The notes beneath the pieces were generated by a model. It was not told the origin of the DNA, did not search any database, and worked only from the letters and a program-made list of their open reading frames with translations. This document shows positions 43,614 through 54,130 of a stretch of DNA of 64,000 nt, piece after piece; positions within the stretch are counted from its first letter, which is position 1, and every line of letters begins with the position of its first letter. The position numbers and the translations under genes are program-made. The stretch comes from Lottia gigantea (taxonomy: Eukaryota > Mollusca > Gastropoda > Lottiidae). The stretch is from contig NW_008708797.1 of assembly GCF_000327385.1 (NCBI RefSeq), positions 1,034,024-1,098,023 on the forward strand, read 5' to 3'.

Positions 43614-43980
43614 CTACAACACAAAATTGTCCAAAATTATAAATAGAAATAAAACATTCATATTTGTTCAACACATTTTATTTTAAAAGAGAGACAGTAA
43701 TAAAAGTACAGGTGAAGAAAAATTCTTATAATGTACATGAATTATACAGTTAAGAAGTCAACAATTAGCATCTAATAAGCCTACACTGAACAAAACCAGG
43801 AAGAATAACTGAACCTAAATTCAATCAAAGCTGATCTCGCATGTGAGTATATAATATTTTTCAACTTTTTAAGAATTCAAAATATTGGTTTATAACAAAG
43901 TATTTAAGTTTCAAATTAAACATAGATGTAGAGAGGAAATATTCAATGAAATAGTTCAAAAGCATAGGTCATGCCATATT

Positions 43981-44196
43981 TCAAGATTTGTATTCTTGCA
44001 TCATTATGTTGGGATGGATATGTTTAATATGTTTCTTCATAGAGCCCTTTTCAGTGAATGACCTATTACAAATAGGACAGAAATGTTTTACTTTTAAATG
44101 TTTGCCTTCAACATGTTTCTTCAGATTGCCTTTTTGACTGAATACATGTCCACAGATCTTACAAGGGAAACCACCATCTCTAACCTGGCCTAGACC
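43981..44196 (-). CDS. M35: two-finger terminal exon
   Basis: Acceptor tttcattcttgtcattatag precedes GGTCTAGGCCAG; 71 residues. Fingers at 12-33 and 40-61, helices QKGNLKK and EKGSMKK, linker LKVKHF. Sister of M36 (GFPCxICGxVFxQKGNLxKH). Confidence 0.92.
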   Translation of the reverse strand, partial: GLGQVRDGGFPCKICGHVFSQKGNLKKHVEGKHLKVKHFCPICNRSFTEKGSMKKHIKHIHPNIMMQEYKS

Positions 44197-44445
44197 CTAT
44201 AATGACAAGAATGAAAACTTTTCATTACAGAAGGAATGTCAAGTCTTTTCCTCAATATGACTTGGTTAACAGCTTATTTTTTTTGAAAAATTTATTTTTC
44301 AGGTTAGATCAAAATGGTTGATAACTATCAAATTTAATTCATGAAACTATTTTTGAGTACAAATATTTTCATCTTAATATAAAATATCACATTACTACTT
44401 AACTGGAATGTGAGCAATCATCCATGCTTGTTTAGAAAAGATAAA

Positions 44446-44640
44446 TCAAGACAAGTTCAATTTATGAGAGTACTTGACATGTTTTTTCATATTGCCCTTT
44501 TCTGTGAATTGTTTCATACATATTGGGCAAGAAAATCGAACATTTAAATGTTTGCCCTGCATATGTTTAGTTAAATTTCCTTTCTGGGTAAATACGTAAC
44601 CACAAATGGTACATGGGAAACCGACAAAATTACCATGACC
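44446..44640 (-). CDS. M36: two-finger terminal exon
   Basis: Acceptor tttgttttctttatatttgtag precedes GGTCATGGTAAT; 64 residues. Fingers at 10-31 and 38-59, helices QKGNLTK and EKGNMKK, linker LNVRFS. Confidence 0.92.
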   Translation of the reverse strand, partial: GHGNFVGFPCTICGYVFTQKGNLTKHMQGKHLNVRFSCPICMKQFTEKGNMKKHVKYSHKLNLS

Positions 44641-44750
44641 CTACAAATATAAAGAAAACAAAAGTAACAAAATGGTAAGCGTTTTTGAAACATGTTCATA
44701 ACCATTCAATCATGGTATAATAGTATATTCCCTCAGTCTAATGTCACACA

Positions 44751-44958
44751 ACTTCACAATGTCAAACTATCACGAACCTCGTACTAATACCTTGACTGTA
44801 ATAGTCTTGTATCATGGAAGTTTGTCAATGTACCAATTTCATTGGATTGTACAGAAAAAGAGCACATTTACAGGCTCAGCAAAAACGGCCAAAGTGCTAC
44901 ATTCCTTGATGCAAGAAAGGTCGCTATAGCAGTCAAGGTAGCTTGACATTGTGCAGAT
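44751..44958. mobile_element. Foldback MITE, family A
   Basis: The left end ACTTCACAATGTCAA and right end TTGACATTGTGCAGAT are inverted; ATACCTTGACTG and CAGTCAAGGTA are inner arms. It is shorter than the copy at 7184. Confidence 0.8.
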
Positions 44959-45639
44959 AAATGTCACAATGCCATTTCACAGACAGGTTTGTGATCATGT
45001 TAGTTTTATTATTGTAATAAAGTAACAGCTGCCACAAGTTAATACAGGTTTAATAAAAGGTAATGGCAATGATCAAAGATATATCTATGTATTAGTAAAG
45101 GTGTGATACAGATAAATCTCTTATGTTATAAGATTAATTCTTATTATCTTTTATTTTCAAAGAAACTAACATCTTACACAAACTGAGGAAAATACAGTTC
45201 TGATTTACAAAAAAAGGAGAAAAAAAGGAAAAAAAAGACAAATAGACAGTGTCTGACTACAAATACCTGAAGAAAGTAATTATTAATTATCTAAAATCCT
45301 ACTATTTTGAGATAAAGTCAAATTCTTAAATAACAGGTTCTGAAATGTACATAATGTCCATGATGTTGATGCTATGTATACAACAATAAAGTAAGTGTTA
45401 TGTATTCATAAGTATAGTTCAGCAAAGATATATTTGAAAATTCACAATTCAAAACATAAACACGAGTAATCCACTTTAAATGGTGGTAGTAATGGAAAGA
45501 ACTATGTTGTACAGTTCAATAACTATTTATTCTGTACCAACAATTAAAGTTGACTGGTCATTTGTATGTTTTGCATTGAATCCCTAAGTGCAAAATTATA
45601 GTTGTTCAACTATACAAATTACAAAGTTTTTTAACTTGG
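44959..45639. other. Spacer, nothing recognised
   Basis: AT-rich with an A/G-rich patch near 45205-45240. No frames or fingers. Confidence 0.4.
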
Positions 45640-45858
45640 CTAATAATTTACATAGTTCACTCTACACTGTTTCAAATGATTTGTCATATTACTTTGAAAT
45701 GTGAACTCTTTACAACAAATTGGACAAGGGTATTTGATTTTTAAATGTTTGCCTTTAATATGAGTATTCAAATTGGATTTCTGGCTGAAAACCTTTTGAC
45801 ATAGTTTACAAACAAACCCACGACTAGAAACTTCACTAAAACTATTAACACTCATTTC
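45640..45858 (-). CDS. M37: two-finger exon with C2HC second finger
   Basis: Acceptor cactttctttcattgtag precedes GAAATGAGTGTT; 72 residues. Finger 1 at 17-38 (helix QKSNLNT). Finger 2 at 45-65 (helix FQSNMTN) ends H-x3-C (HLKQC), a zinc-compatible swap of the last His. First of the M37-M43 family that shares LNTHIKGKHLKI. Confidence 0.9.
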   Translation of the reverse strand, partial: EMSVNSFSEVSSRGFVCKLCQKVFSQKSNLNTHIKGKHLKIKYPCPICCKEFTFQSNMTNHLKQCRVNYVNY

Positions 45859-46215
45859 CTACAATGAAAGAAAGTGAAATGTTTCGTTAAATTGAAAATA
45901 CAAGTTATGACAATATATGACAATGATACATACCAATAAACATACTGTATCTAAGATACATATTGTAACATGTACCTTCATGTTAGATAATTATGAGAGA
46001 GGGTATATATCTTTAAATAAACGATCATGCTCAATCAATCAAACAAAGAAACAACCAGTGCCTTAGGTATCTATGAACAGTTAGATTTTTGGGGACTGGC
46101 TGAGATCTTAATCAAACTACCTAAATAGGAACAACCAACTCAAGCTTTTTTCTAGTATCAGAATTTCATGAAGTTATAGCCGATAGTCACAAGTGCTAGG
46201 TACTATTTTCTACTC

Positions 46216-46398
46216 TTATTTAAAATGAACTAGTTTAATATGGTGATTTAAACTACTTTGAAATGCAAATTCTTTATTACAAGCAGGACATTTGTGTTTG
46301 ATTTTAAGATGTTTTCCTTTAATATGCGTTTGTAGATTACTTTTCTGTGTAAACACTTTTTGACAGAATTGGCAGACATATCCATTGTTATCGAACCC
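46216..46398 (-). CDS. M38: two-finger terminal exon
   Basis: Acceptor tgccatcttatttcattctag precedes GGGTTCGATAAC; 60 residues. Fingers at 9-30 and 37-58, helices QKSNLQT and FQSSLNH, linker LKIKHK. Confidence 0.92.
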   Translation of the reverse strand, partial: GFDNNGYVCQFCQKVFTQKSNLQTHIKGKHLKIKHKCPACNKEFAFQSSLNHHIKLVHFK

Positions 46399-46613
46399 CT
46401 AGAATGAAATAAGATGGCATATTATTTTATAGATAGATTCTTAAGATCTTATGACTACCTCCTGTCTTTGTAATATAATTGGTAAATTGAATAAAACAAT
46501 TACTCTTATGTAAATTCTCTTCTTCAAATAGGAGTACAAGTTTAAGAATGACTTTGTTTTGATAATAATTTACACATGAGGACAATTTGATTTCACAAAG
46601 TGAAAAATAACTT

Positions 46614-46796
46614 TCAGTGCCGACATGCATGTTTCATATGAAAACGCAAACTTCTATCATAAGCAAATTTTTTAAAACAAATAGGACACTGTTGTTTGAT
46701 ACGTAGATGTTTTCCTTTAATATGGCATTTTAAGTTTGATTTCCGAGTGAACACTTTACCACAGATACTGCAGGAGTGGCCAGCTTGTTCATTCGC
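46614..46796 (-). CDS. M39: two-finger exon with rearranged last His region
   Basis: Acceptor tgatattatctcattttag precedes GCGAATGAACAA; 60 residues. Finger 1 at 9-30 (helix RKSNLKC). Finger 2 starts at 37 (helix YDRSLRF) and ends HMKHACRH, so the fourth ligand could be His at +3, Cys at +5 or His at +7. Whether it folds normally is uncertain. Confidence 0.85.
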   Translation of the reverse strand, partial: ANEQAGHSCSICGKVFTRKSNLKCHIKGKHLRIKQQCPICFKKFAYDRSLRFHMKHACRH

Positions 46797-47020
46797 CTAA
46801 AATGAGATAATATCAGGTGTAAGTGTGTAATATAATATTACTGTTATGATTTGATACAGATTTTCGGTTTGAATTTTATATTCAATATAACTGTATAAAG
46901 TAAACTACATCTTAAAAAACTGATTTCAATTTTATTTGCTTACTTTCTTATTCAAACTACTTCCTAAAGAGAACATTTCAGCCTTTATACTGTATAAACA
47001 AGTGTTAAATTTTAACCTGA

Positions 47021-47203
47021 TTACATGTGAGGATGACTATGTCTTAAATGGCGAGTAAGGTTACTAGGAAAGGCCAACTCCATATGACAAATTGGGCATT
47101 GATTTTTAATCTTAAGATGTTTCCCTTTAATATGAGTTTGAAGGTTAAATCTGCGAGTAAACACTTTTCCACATAAATTACAGGTATGGACATCTTTTTT
47201 CGC
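47021..47203 (-). CDS. M40: two-finger terminal exon
   Basis: Acceptor ccaaattttgtctcattttag precedes GCGAAAAAAGAT; 60 residues. Fingers at 8-29 and 36-57, helices RRFNLQT and FPSNLTR, linker LKIKNQ. The stop of M41 is only 36 bp upstream of this exon. Confidence 0.92.
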   Translation of the reverse strand, partial: AKKDVHTCNLCGKVFTRRFNLQTHIKGKHLKIKNQCPICHMELAFPSNLTRHLRHSHPHM

Positions 47204-47239
47204 CTAAAATGAGACAAAATTTGGAATTAGCATGAAAGT

Positions 47240-47434
47240 TCAGTAAATGATGTTGGAATGGCATTGTTTCATGTGACGAGCAAGATTACCAGGGAAACTA
47301 AATTCTTTTAAACAAATGTGACACCTATTTGTAATCTTAAGATGTTTTCCTTTTATATGAGTTCGAAGATTAAATTTCTCTGTGAACACTTTTCCACATA
47401 TTGTACAACTGTAACCATGGATATCATAAAGAGC
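47240..47434 (-). CDS. M41: two-finger terminal exon
   Basis: Acceptor gtaaaattttatctaattttag precedes GCTCTTTATGAT; 64 residues. Fingers at 10-31 and 38-59, helices EKFNLRT and FPGNLAR, linker LKITNR. The 36 bp after its stop already belong to M40's acceptor, leaving no room for a private poly(A) site. Confidence 0.92.
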   Translation of the reverse strand, partial: ALYDIHGYSCTICGKVFTEKFNLRTHIKGKHLKITNRCHICLKEFSFPGNLARHMKQCHSNIIY

Positions 47435-47525
47435 CTAAAATTAGATAAAATTTTACTGGATTAGAAACTAATGACATGGCTATTTGAAACAATGAAACAA
47501 AGGAGATAAATTAATATTAGTGATC

Positions 47526-47720
47526 TTATTGGTTGAAATGATTTTGTTTTATATGTCGAGCAAGATTACTCTGAAAAGAAAACTCCTTATAACAAACTGG
47601 ACACTGATTTTTTATTTTTAGATGTTTTCCTCTGATATGTGTGTTCAGATTGGATTTCTGTGTGAACACCTGACCACATAATTTACAGGTCAAACCATTG
47701 ATATGTCTATCATACAAGGC
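47526..47720 (-). CDS. M42: two-finger terminal exon
   Basis: Acceptor gaaaattttgtctcattttag precedes GCCTTGTATGAT; 64 residues. Fingers at 12-33 and 40-61, helices QKSNLNT and FQSNLAR, linker LKIKNQ. The leader ALYDRH mirrors ALYDIH of M41. Confidence 0.92.
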   Translation of the reverse strand, partial: ALYDRHINGLTCKLCGQVFTQKSNLNTHIRGKHLKIKNQCPVCYKEFSFQSNLARHIKQNHFNQ

Positions 47721-48383
47721 CTAAAATGAGACAAAATTTTCTTGATTAGTTTACTTGAAAATGACTAAGTTAGTGTTTATATGCATATTATAAAGAAAAC
47801 ATCAGATTTTTAAGTCCAAGTTAATTTGACTACATATGGCTGTCTCAAATTGAGGAAAGTCTTGTTTCCTCAGTTACATGTCTTGTATTTCAGGATAGGT
47901 TTCTTTTCCTGATTGACAGATTAGAGAAAGATTATCTTTGCACATGTTCACATGCAGCTTTGTTAAGAACTAGAAAACATATCTGTAAAAATTAACACAG
48001 GCAAATCAATACCATTGAATTTAATGGGGTCAAATTGAATTCTCATAACGATTTAATTCATTCTTTTGATCTAACATAGAGCTGTCAGCAATACTATTAG
48101 AAAGTTTGGCATTAGTTGACCATATCAATGTACTAGATGTACTATACAGCTTTGCTTATTCCTCGAACGATTATATAATGTAACCTATAATAGTAGATTT
48201 GTCTTCTTTATTTACTACCACATTGTAACATTCAAACATTCAGCAGTGATTTACTGAGAAATTACAGCATATGAAAATATTAATAAGTAGTGTTCTTATA
48301 TTATTACATATAAGTTTACTGCATGATGTACATTCTATTTTTGACAACACCAAATACTGATTCATGTATGATTTACAGGTATT
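47721..48383. other. Spacer, nothing recognised
   Basis: No zinc-finger remnant, frame or clear repeat on either strand. Confidence 0.4.
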
Positions 48384-48569
48384 TTAATGTACATTTTTCA
48401 AGTGAGTCAACATGTTGCTCTGAAATGTGAATTCTTTCTGACAGATAGGACATTTGTGTCGTATATTGAAATGTTTTCCTTTTATATGTGTATTCAGATT
48501 GTATTTCATGGTAAAAACTTTTCCACAGATATTACAGGGATAGCCAGTAGATTTCACCCATCTTGCCTC
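48384..48569 (-). CDS. M43: two-finger terminal exon ending at its last His
   Basis: Acceptor cttttatttgttgtag precedes GAGGCAAGATGG; 61 residues. Fingers at 12-33 and 40-61, helices MKYNLNT and FQSNMLT, linker FNIRHK. The stop directly follows the last zinc-binding His. Confidence 0.92.
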   Translation of the reverse strand, partial: EARWVKSTGYPCNICGKVFTMKYNLNTHIKGKHFNIRHKCPICQKEFTFQSNMLTHLKNVH

Positions 48570-49128
48570 CTACAACAAATAAAAGGGAAGTTTTGTTATT
48601 TTTCATGTTTTATTTTCATCATGCATATTGTTTATTTACAGCAACATTTACATCCTAATAATATAATGATTGCCACAAAAACTAACATTTGTCTTGATAC
48701 TAAAAATCATTTATTTACATACATTCAAAAATTTAACTTGTTATAATCTAAAAACTTCGAATTTTGGAATATTGCTGTTTGGCATTTTCCTGCCATTGGA
48801 AATAAAAACAAAACTCATTTTTGCAAGAAAATCCCTAATATGCATGAACAGTAATTATTACAAAATCTTAACAAAACAGTGGTCTGGTATTGAATTAGAG
48901 TTTTTTGACAAAGTAAACTGCAAACTAATCACATTAAAATCATGAAGTCAAATTCATCTCAGATATCATAATCCAATGAAACTCTTAGCACCGAGCAATT
49001 GTGAATGAATGAACAGTGGAGAAAACAGACTACGACTAAACTTTCAAAATTGAACAAGTTAAAACAGATTGCTAAATTGGAAAAAATTAAAATAAAGAAA
49101 CCTTGAAATCAAGAAATTGTAGTTTGAG
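48570..49128. other. Spacer, nothing recognised
   Basis: Plus-strand frames here (around 48670-48945) have no domain and are most likely chance. Confidence 0.4.
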
Positions 49129-49305
49129 TTAAAATTGTCTTTCTTTGTGATATTTTTGAATATGCTTCGACAAGTTTCCTTTTTCTGTAAAACTCTTGTC
49201 ACAGAAAGAACACTTAAAACGAACATTCATATGCAAACCCTGTATGTGTTTCTTCAAGTTTCCTTTATGGTGGAACAATTTTTGACAAATACAGCAGGAG
49301 AAAGC
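49129..49305 (-). CDS. M44: two-finger terminal exon with minimal leader
   Basis: Acceptor ttttttattatcttgtag precedes GCTTTCTCCTGC; 58 residues, only three before the first Cys. Fingers at 4-25 and 32-53, helices HKGNLKK and EKGNLSK, linker MNVRFK. Begins Cys-Cys-Ile-Cys. Confidence 0.92.
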   Translation of the reverse strand, partial: AFSCCICQKLFHHKGNLKKHIQGLHMNVRFKCSFCDKSFTEKGNLSKHIQKYHKERQF

Positions 49306-49368
49306 CTACAAGATAATAAAAAACAATTTAGAAAATCAGATATTCATAATAATTTTTTTTAGACATTT

Positions 49369-49560
49369 TTATTCAATGAAACTATGAATCGTTTTAATAT
49401 GCACTTTCAAGTTTTGTTTTAGAGTGAATTTTCTGTGGCATATTGGGCAGTCAAATCGAACATTTAAATGTCTGCTTTGAACATGTTTCCTTAAATTACT
49501 CCTGTCCTTAAATGGTTTACCACACCATGTACACTCAACTACACTGCTCCCAAATGATGC
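49369..49560 (-). CDS. M45: two-finger terminal exon
   Basis: Acceptor tttttctatgttgtag precedes GCATCATTTGGG; 63 residues. Fingers at 10-31 and 38-59, helices DRSNLRK and LKQNLKV, linker LNVRFD. Only 63 bp after its stop comes the M44 exon. Leftmost member of the W-C / DRSN family (M45-M50). Confidence 0.92.
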   Translation of the reverse strand, partial: ASFGSSVVECTWCGKPFKDRSNLRKHVQSRHLNVRFDCPICHRKFTLKQNLKVHIKTIHSFIE

Positions 49561-50029
49561 CTACAACATAGAAAAAAATAAAATATCACTCTTGCGTTAG
49601 AAATTGAAGGATGCCTATTATCTTACTTATTTTCTTGACTTGATTATCATTTATGTTTCAGCGCATATCATTTCAAACTAAATTTGATGCAATAACCTTC
49701 CCTAACAAATGACTTCAGCCAATTTTGTTACAACTTGAATCTAGATTATATGTGTTTATTTTGTGTCTATCTTAATGTTTGCACAAATTGCACAGAGTAA
49801 ACTGATGTGTCTATACATAACTCTAGGTTCAAAAGCCTACAAAATCAAGAAGGCAGATATGAAACAATTCATTGATAATCGAAGTGACGAAGCCCAAAGT
49901 CAGTAGTCCCCAGAAAGAATAAGTGCTTTCTTCAAAGTGTTGTACACTGTACACCTGCAATGAAGGCCTTTTCTTCTTTCTTTTCTTTTCTAATGAAAAA
50001 AAAAATCATTTGAAACACATAGTTGTCTA
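49561..50029. other. Spacer, nothing recognised
   Basis: AT-rich sequence between M46 and M45; no features seen. Confidence 0.4.
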
Positions 50030-50242
50030 CTATTGGGGCACAAATGTGTTCAGTATATCCTTGTGTAGAGTTTTGATATGTGTTTTCATGTTATTTTCTT
50101 GTGTAAAGACTTTTTGACAAATAGGACAGTTATGGCGTATATTCAGATGTTTGTTTCGTATGTGTCTTCTCAATGTTGATGACTCAAACGATTTTCCACA
50201 CCATCGGCAAATATGAAAAGGTCTTTTATATGGGCCTTGCAC
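50030..50242 (-). CDS. M46: two-finger exon, first finger one residue short
   Basis: Acceptor taaatatttttgttttag precedes GTGCAGGGCCCA; 70 residues. Finger 1 at 12-32 has 11 residues between second Cys and first His (GKSFESSTLRR), so the turn before the helix is shortened. Finger 2 at 39-60 is standard (helix QENNMKT). Confidence 0.88.
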   Translation of the reverse strand: MQGPYKRPFHICRWCGKSFESSTLRRHIRNKHLNIRHNCPICQKVFTQENNMKTHIKTLHKDILNTFVPQ

Positions 50243-50335
50243 CTAAAACAAAAATATTTAAGATTTAATTTTTTTCATTGGGTCTCCCTCACATTCTATT
50301 TAAAATTTTTTATTCATAAAATTATTATCAGACAA

Positions 50336-50545
50336 TTAATCATGCGTGAAAATGTATACAAAATCTGGATGACATTTTCGAACATGTGTTCTCATATTTG
50401 TCTGCTGTGAAAATTCTCTATTACAAACTGGACAGATGCTCTTGATGTCAAGATGTTTATTTTTAATGTGTCTTCTCAAATTACTTCTGTCACTGAACAT
50501 TTTACCACAAATACTACAGTCAATACTTCTTTTCCCAAAATATTC
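50336..50545 (-). CDS. M47: two-finger terminal exon
   Basis: Acceptor tatttttttgacttattttag precedes GAATATTTTGGG; 69 residues. Fingers at 10-31 and 38-59, helices DRSNLRR and QQTNMRT, linker LDIKSI. Confidence 0.92.
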   Translation of the reverse strand, partial: EYFGKRSIDCSICGKMFSDRSNLRRHIKNKHLDIKSICPVCNREFSQQTNMRTHVRKCHPDFVYIFTHD

Positions 50546-50933
50546 CTAAAATAAGTCAAAAAAATAAGAAATTAGTCCACCTACTGATAATAGTCATCTT
50601 AGTAAAACCTTTAACCTAATGACAAGTTTGAGAAAAAACAAATGTTAATATCTTTGTCCATTTTTGTTAAGTCATTTTTGGATGAATGTGGCCTTGACCT
50701 TATATGAATAACTAAGGATTCGTATGACAGGAACTAAGTACATGTACCTGCTTTGCAGAGAAATAAGTACAAAATAGTTTTGAAACTTCAAATAATTCAT
50801 CAGCAAAATCTGGTACTTCAGAAAATAAGCTGTATTGAAAAACCTTTTCTCATGGGGAAAATTCGTTTCACAAATTCTTTGTATGAAACAGTCTTTAATT
50901 AACACTTCAAGAACAAGTTCAGACACTGATAAT

Positions 50934-51128
50934 TCAAATCAGTTTAGTTTTATGAATACTTTTGGCATGACACAGCATACTGGACCTTTGGGTAAAATCC
51001 TTATGACACAGTGGGCAATAAATCTTGACTTTATAATGAAGACTTTGTATATGTCGTCTTTGATTGCTCCTATCATTAAATAGTTTACCACACCAAGGAC
51101 AAGCGTAACATCTCCGGCCATTTCCGAC
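50934..51128 (-). CDS. M48: two-finger terminal exon
   Basis: Acceptor aatttaggtctgtattttgtag precedes GTCGGAAATGGC; 64 residues. Fingers at 10-31 and 38-59, helices DRSNQRR (Gln in place of the core Leu) and QRSSMLC, linker YKVKIY. Close to M49 (CxWCGKLFNDxSN). Confidence 0.9.
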   Translation of the reverse strand, partial: VGNGRRCYACPWCGKLFNDRSNQRRHIQSLHYKVKIYCPLCHKDFTQRSSMLCHAKSIHKTKLI

Positions 51129-51508
51129 CTACAAAATACAGACCTAAATTTAATAGGATGGTCATACAAGGGGAGAGCCAAAATCAGGAGAACTGTACCA
51201 ATCAAGTTTGAATCAGTCACAGATTGATAGTCATATTGTTAGATAACGGCTGTTTTTGAACAAGGTGTGAAAAATAAAATTCTACATATAGCTCATAAAG
51301 AACATCTATTAATGTGTACTTTAGTTTTATGCTACTGGTCATTATAAAAAAAATAAGTTATTTTGATTCTATAAAGAACAATTTTAAATCAATTCATCTA
51401 AAGTTATTACCTAAGCTTTGTTTTAATGCATTTATATGCAAGTTTGTTTTATTCTCGTTACAAATACAAATAAAATGTTTGGATGCAAAATTTGTGTAAA
51501 CAAGGCAG

Positions 51509-51700
51509 CTAGAAATGTTGAGTATGTGTTTTTTTCAAATGTAGAATCATGCTAGATTTTCTTGTAAAATTAAAATGACAAACAGGACAAGGTATCTTGA
51601 TTTTTAAATGTATTCCTTCAACATGTCGTCTTAAATTACTGCTATCATTGAATAATTTTCCACACCAAGAACAGTTATGAACTCTTCGGCCATATTGGTC
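51509..51700 (-). CDS. M49: two-finger terminal exon
   Basis: Acceptor tttctgcctgtattttgtag precedes GACCAATATGGC; 63 residues. Fingers at 10-31 and 38-59, helices DSSNLRR and RKSSMIL, linker LKIKIP. Confidence 0.92.
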   Translation of the reverse strand, partial: DQYGRRVHNCSWCGKLFNDSSNLRRHVEGIHLKIKIPCPVCHFNFTRKSSMILHLKKTHTQHF

Positions 51701-51810
51701 CTACAAAATACAGGCAGAAATGATAAATAGCAATCCCCATACAATATTGATTACTATTCTACAGAATGGAAAAACATGTGTATATACTTGACAAACTCTT
51801 TTAATATATT

Positions 51811-52002
51811 TTATACAAGTCTATGTACAACTTTAATGTGAGTTTTTAGATTATATTTTTGTGTGAATTGTTTTAGACATAAATGACAAGTGAATTTCAT
51901 ATTGAGGTGTATATTGTTAATGTGACGTTTATAATTACTTCTATCGTTAAATATTTTACCACACCATTGACATGGGAAACTAAAGTTACCACTACTAAAC
52001 AT
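51811..52002 (-). CDS. M50: two-finger terminal exon
   Basis: Acceptor acagtgtttgtttcattgtag precedes ATGTTTAGTAGT; 63 residues. Fingers at 11-32 and 39-60, helices DRSNYKR and QKYNLKT, linker LNMKFT. The first codon is ATG by chance of the leader. Confidence 0.92.
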   Translation of the reverse strand: MFSSGNFSFPCQWCGKIFNDRSNYKRHINNIHLNMKFTCHLCLKQFTQKYNLKTHIKVVHRLV

Positions 52003-52457
52003 CTACAATGAAACAAACACTGTTATTAACTTTATATCTTTATTATAAAAACTCGTCAAGTCATTATTTGGTACTATATATGTTTATAATACAGTTTATA
52101 CAAACTTAAATCAAACAATAGACAACATACTAGATATGCTGTAAAGACTTTTTTTTTTTCTTTTTTTTTTTTTTAACAGACCTAAGGTTGAACACAATAA
52201 ATTTATATCTGGCTTCGATATAATATACTGACTTATTTTGAAAATGCATAATCTTGATCTTATTACACTTTCACCAAGATATTTCAAATTTAACTACTAA
52301 TTATTATACAAAATTGTTGCAAACAAAATACCAGAGTTGGAAATAATTGGAGTTTCAAAATATATCAGAAACAAAGTAAGGTTATAGATTTCAATTAAAC
52401 GTTTTCACAAAATTTGACAATAAGTAGATCCCTATCATGTAATTTACTCTAGCTTCT

Positions 52458-52655
52458 TCATTCTGGCTGTACATTAAAACCTTGAATGTGAACTTTACGA
52501 ATATGATAATTCAAGTAAGTTTTTTGAACAAAAGATTTTTCACAGTAAGGACAGGGAGCTCTAGTTTTGTAATGAATATTTTGAACATGACGATTAAGGG
52601 TGCTCTTGTTATAGAAATATTTGCCACACCATTTACAAAGATTATCAGCCATTCC
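52458..52655 (-). CDS. M51: two-finger exon, tandem sister of M52
   Basis: Acceptor ctttatttttatattgtag precedes GGAATGGCTGAT; 65 residues. Fingers at 7-28 and 35-56, helices NKSTLNR and QKTYLNY, linker YKTRAP. About 40 bp coding for LCKWCGKYFYNKSTL are identical to M52. Confidence 0.92.
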   Translation of the reverse strand, partial: GMADNLCKWCGKYFYNKSTLNRHVQNIHYKTRAPCPYCEKSFVQKTYLNYHIRKVHIQGFNVQPE

Positions 52656-52697
52656 CTACAATATAAAAATAAAGAGTTGAGAAGAAATGGAAGTCAA

Positions 52698-52877
52698 TTA
52701 TTTCTGACCATGTACTCTTAATAAATGGGTGTTTAATAAATGTTTCTGAACAAATGTCTTGTTACAATATAAACATGCATGTCTTATTTTTAAATGGATA
52801 TGTTGTATATGTCGACGGAGAGTGCTCTTGTTATAGAAATATTTGCCACACCATTTACAAAGACTAGGATTCTTGGC
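52698..52877 (-). CDS. M52: two-finger exon, tandem sister of M51
   Basis: Acceptor tttttgattttatattgtag precedes GCCAAGAATCCT; 59 residues. Fingers at 7-28 and 35-56, helices NKSTLRR and QKHLLNT, linker LKIRHA. Finger 2 begins CLYC, lacking the usual Pro. The M51 exon begins 42 bp after its stop. Confidence 0.92.
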   Translation of the reverse strand, partial: AKNPSLCKWCGKYFYNKSTLRRHIQHIHLKIRHACLYCNKTFVQKHLLNTHLLRVHGQK

Positions 52878-53005
52878 CTACAATATAAAATCAAAAAACT
52901 TTTTCAGATAGCTTGAAGTTAATATATTTGACATAATTAAATGTATAATTTCAGTTACCAATATTTTCAAATTATATTTTGTATCAATGTTGAAAGATAC
53001 TCTAT

Positions 53006-53191
53006 TCATATATGAACACTATTGAAATGTATTTTAACTTTTCCCTTCTGACTAAATGACTTCCCACATATTGGACAACTAAATCTCATCTTCATATGAG
53101 TCCCTTGAAAATGTTTCTTAAGATTGCCTTTATAATTAAATTGTTTTCCACAGACTTTACAGGAAAATGGTTTATAACTTGTAGCAGTCAC
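53006..53191 (-). CDS. M53: two-finger terminal exon
   Basis: Acceptor aaattttgtttgttgtag precedes GTGACTGCTACA; 61 residues. Fingers at 11-32 and 39-60, helices YKGNLKK and QKGKVKI, linker MKMRFS. Belongs with M54 and M56 (FNxKGNL, KM[RK], FSQ[KR]G). Confidence 0.92.
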   Translation of the reverse strand: MTATSYKPFSCKVCGKQFNYKGNLKKHFQGTHMKMRFSCPICGKSFSQKGKVKIHFNSVHI

Positions 53192-53610
53192 CTACAACAA
53201 ACAAAATTTATTTATTAAATTTCAAACCAAAAATATTTAGAAATAATTTAGAAATTTTGTAATACAATCAAGTCGTGGTTAATCAGATATGTATGTTTCA
53301 AAAGCAAACCCTATTTAATCAGAATCTCCGACAAAAAGTAGCCATTAGCAATACAAAAATATTTAAGTTAACTATTGAAGTAAACTATTTAATAAAATTA
53401 TGATCATTGAACACTTAAATAAACTTTTAAATGCTATGTAGAAAAAATCTTGAAAGTGTTGACAACAGATGTACAATGTAAAACAATCTGAAGATTATCT
53501 TTACTCAAAATAAAGTGCTATGACACTAAAATTGAGTCCATTCAAACTGGAATTTCAAAGAGTTGAATGAAGTATTTAGGAGGACAACAATAATATTCCT
53601 GTTTTATATT

Positions 53611-53799
53611 TCAATGACATTTCTTTAAATGCATTTTCATGTTTCCTTTTTGAGAGAAACTCTTGCTACAAACAGGACAGTTGAACCTCATTTTTAAATG
53701 TTTCCCTTCAATATGTATTTTAAGATTTCCTTTGAAATTAAAATGTTTTCCACAAACTAAACATGTAAAATTCCCCACACTTTTCTGACTACTGAAAAC
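53611..53799 (-). CDS. M54: two-finger terminal exon ending at its last His
   Basis: Acceptor agtattttgtatgttgtag precedes GTTTTCAGTAGT; 62 residues. Fingers at 13-34 and 41-62, helices FKGNLKI and QKGNMKM, linker LKMRFN. Confidence 0.92.
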   Translation of the reverse strand, partial: VFSSQKSVGNFTCLVCGKHFNFKGNLKIHIEGKHLKMRFNCPVCSKSFSQKGNMKMHLKKCH

Positions 53800-54130
53800 C
53801 TACAACATACAAAATACTTGAATTAGCTAAATGAACAATTCTAAACAGAAATTGTTACACTATTTTTTTTTAAAAAGGGACATTTCTCAACATTGACTTT
53901 ATTTTTGAAACCACAAAAACTAACCAAAAAAAAAGTGGACTGCAAGTTTTAATGTTTTGCAGACCCAAATGTACTCTAATACATGAATGATGATGTCATT
54001 TAAACAAAGAATAGCAGAAACAAATGTAATTTAAGATGACAATATGCTTCAAATCCTAGGTTGACTTGCATCTCGTCTTATCAAATATTTTTGTAATGTG
54101 TTCTAACATTCTTGTCGAACACTGTTTTGA

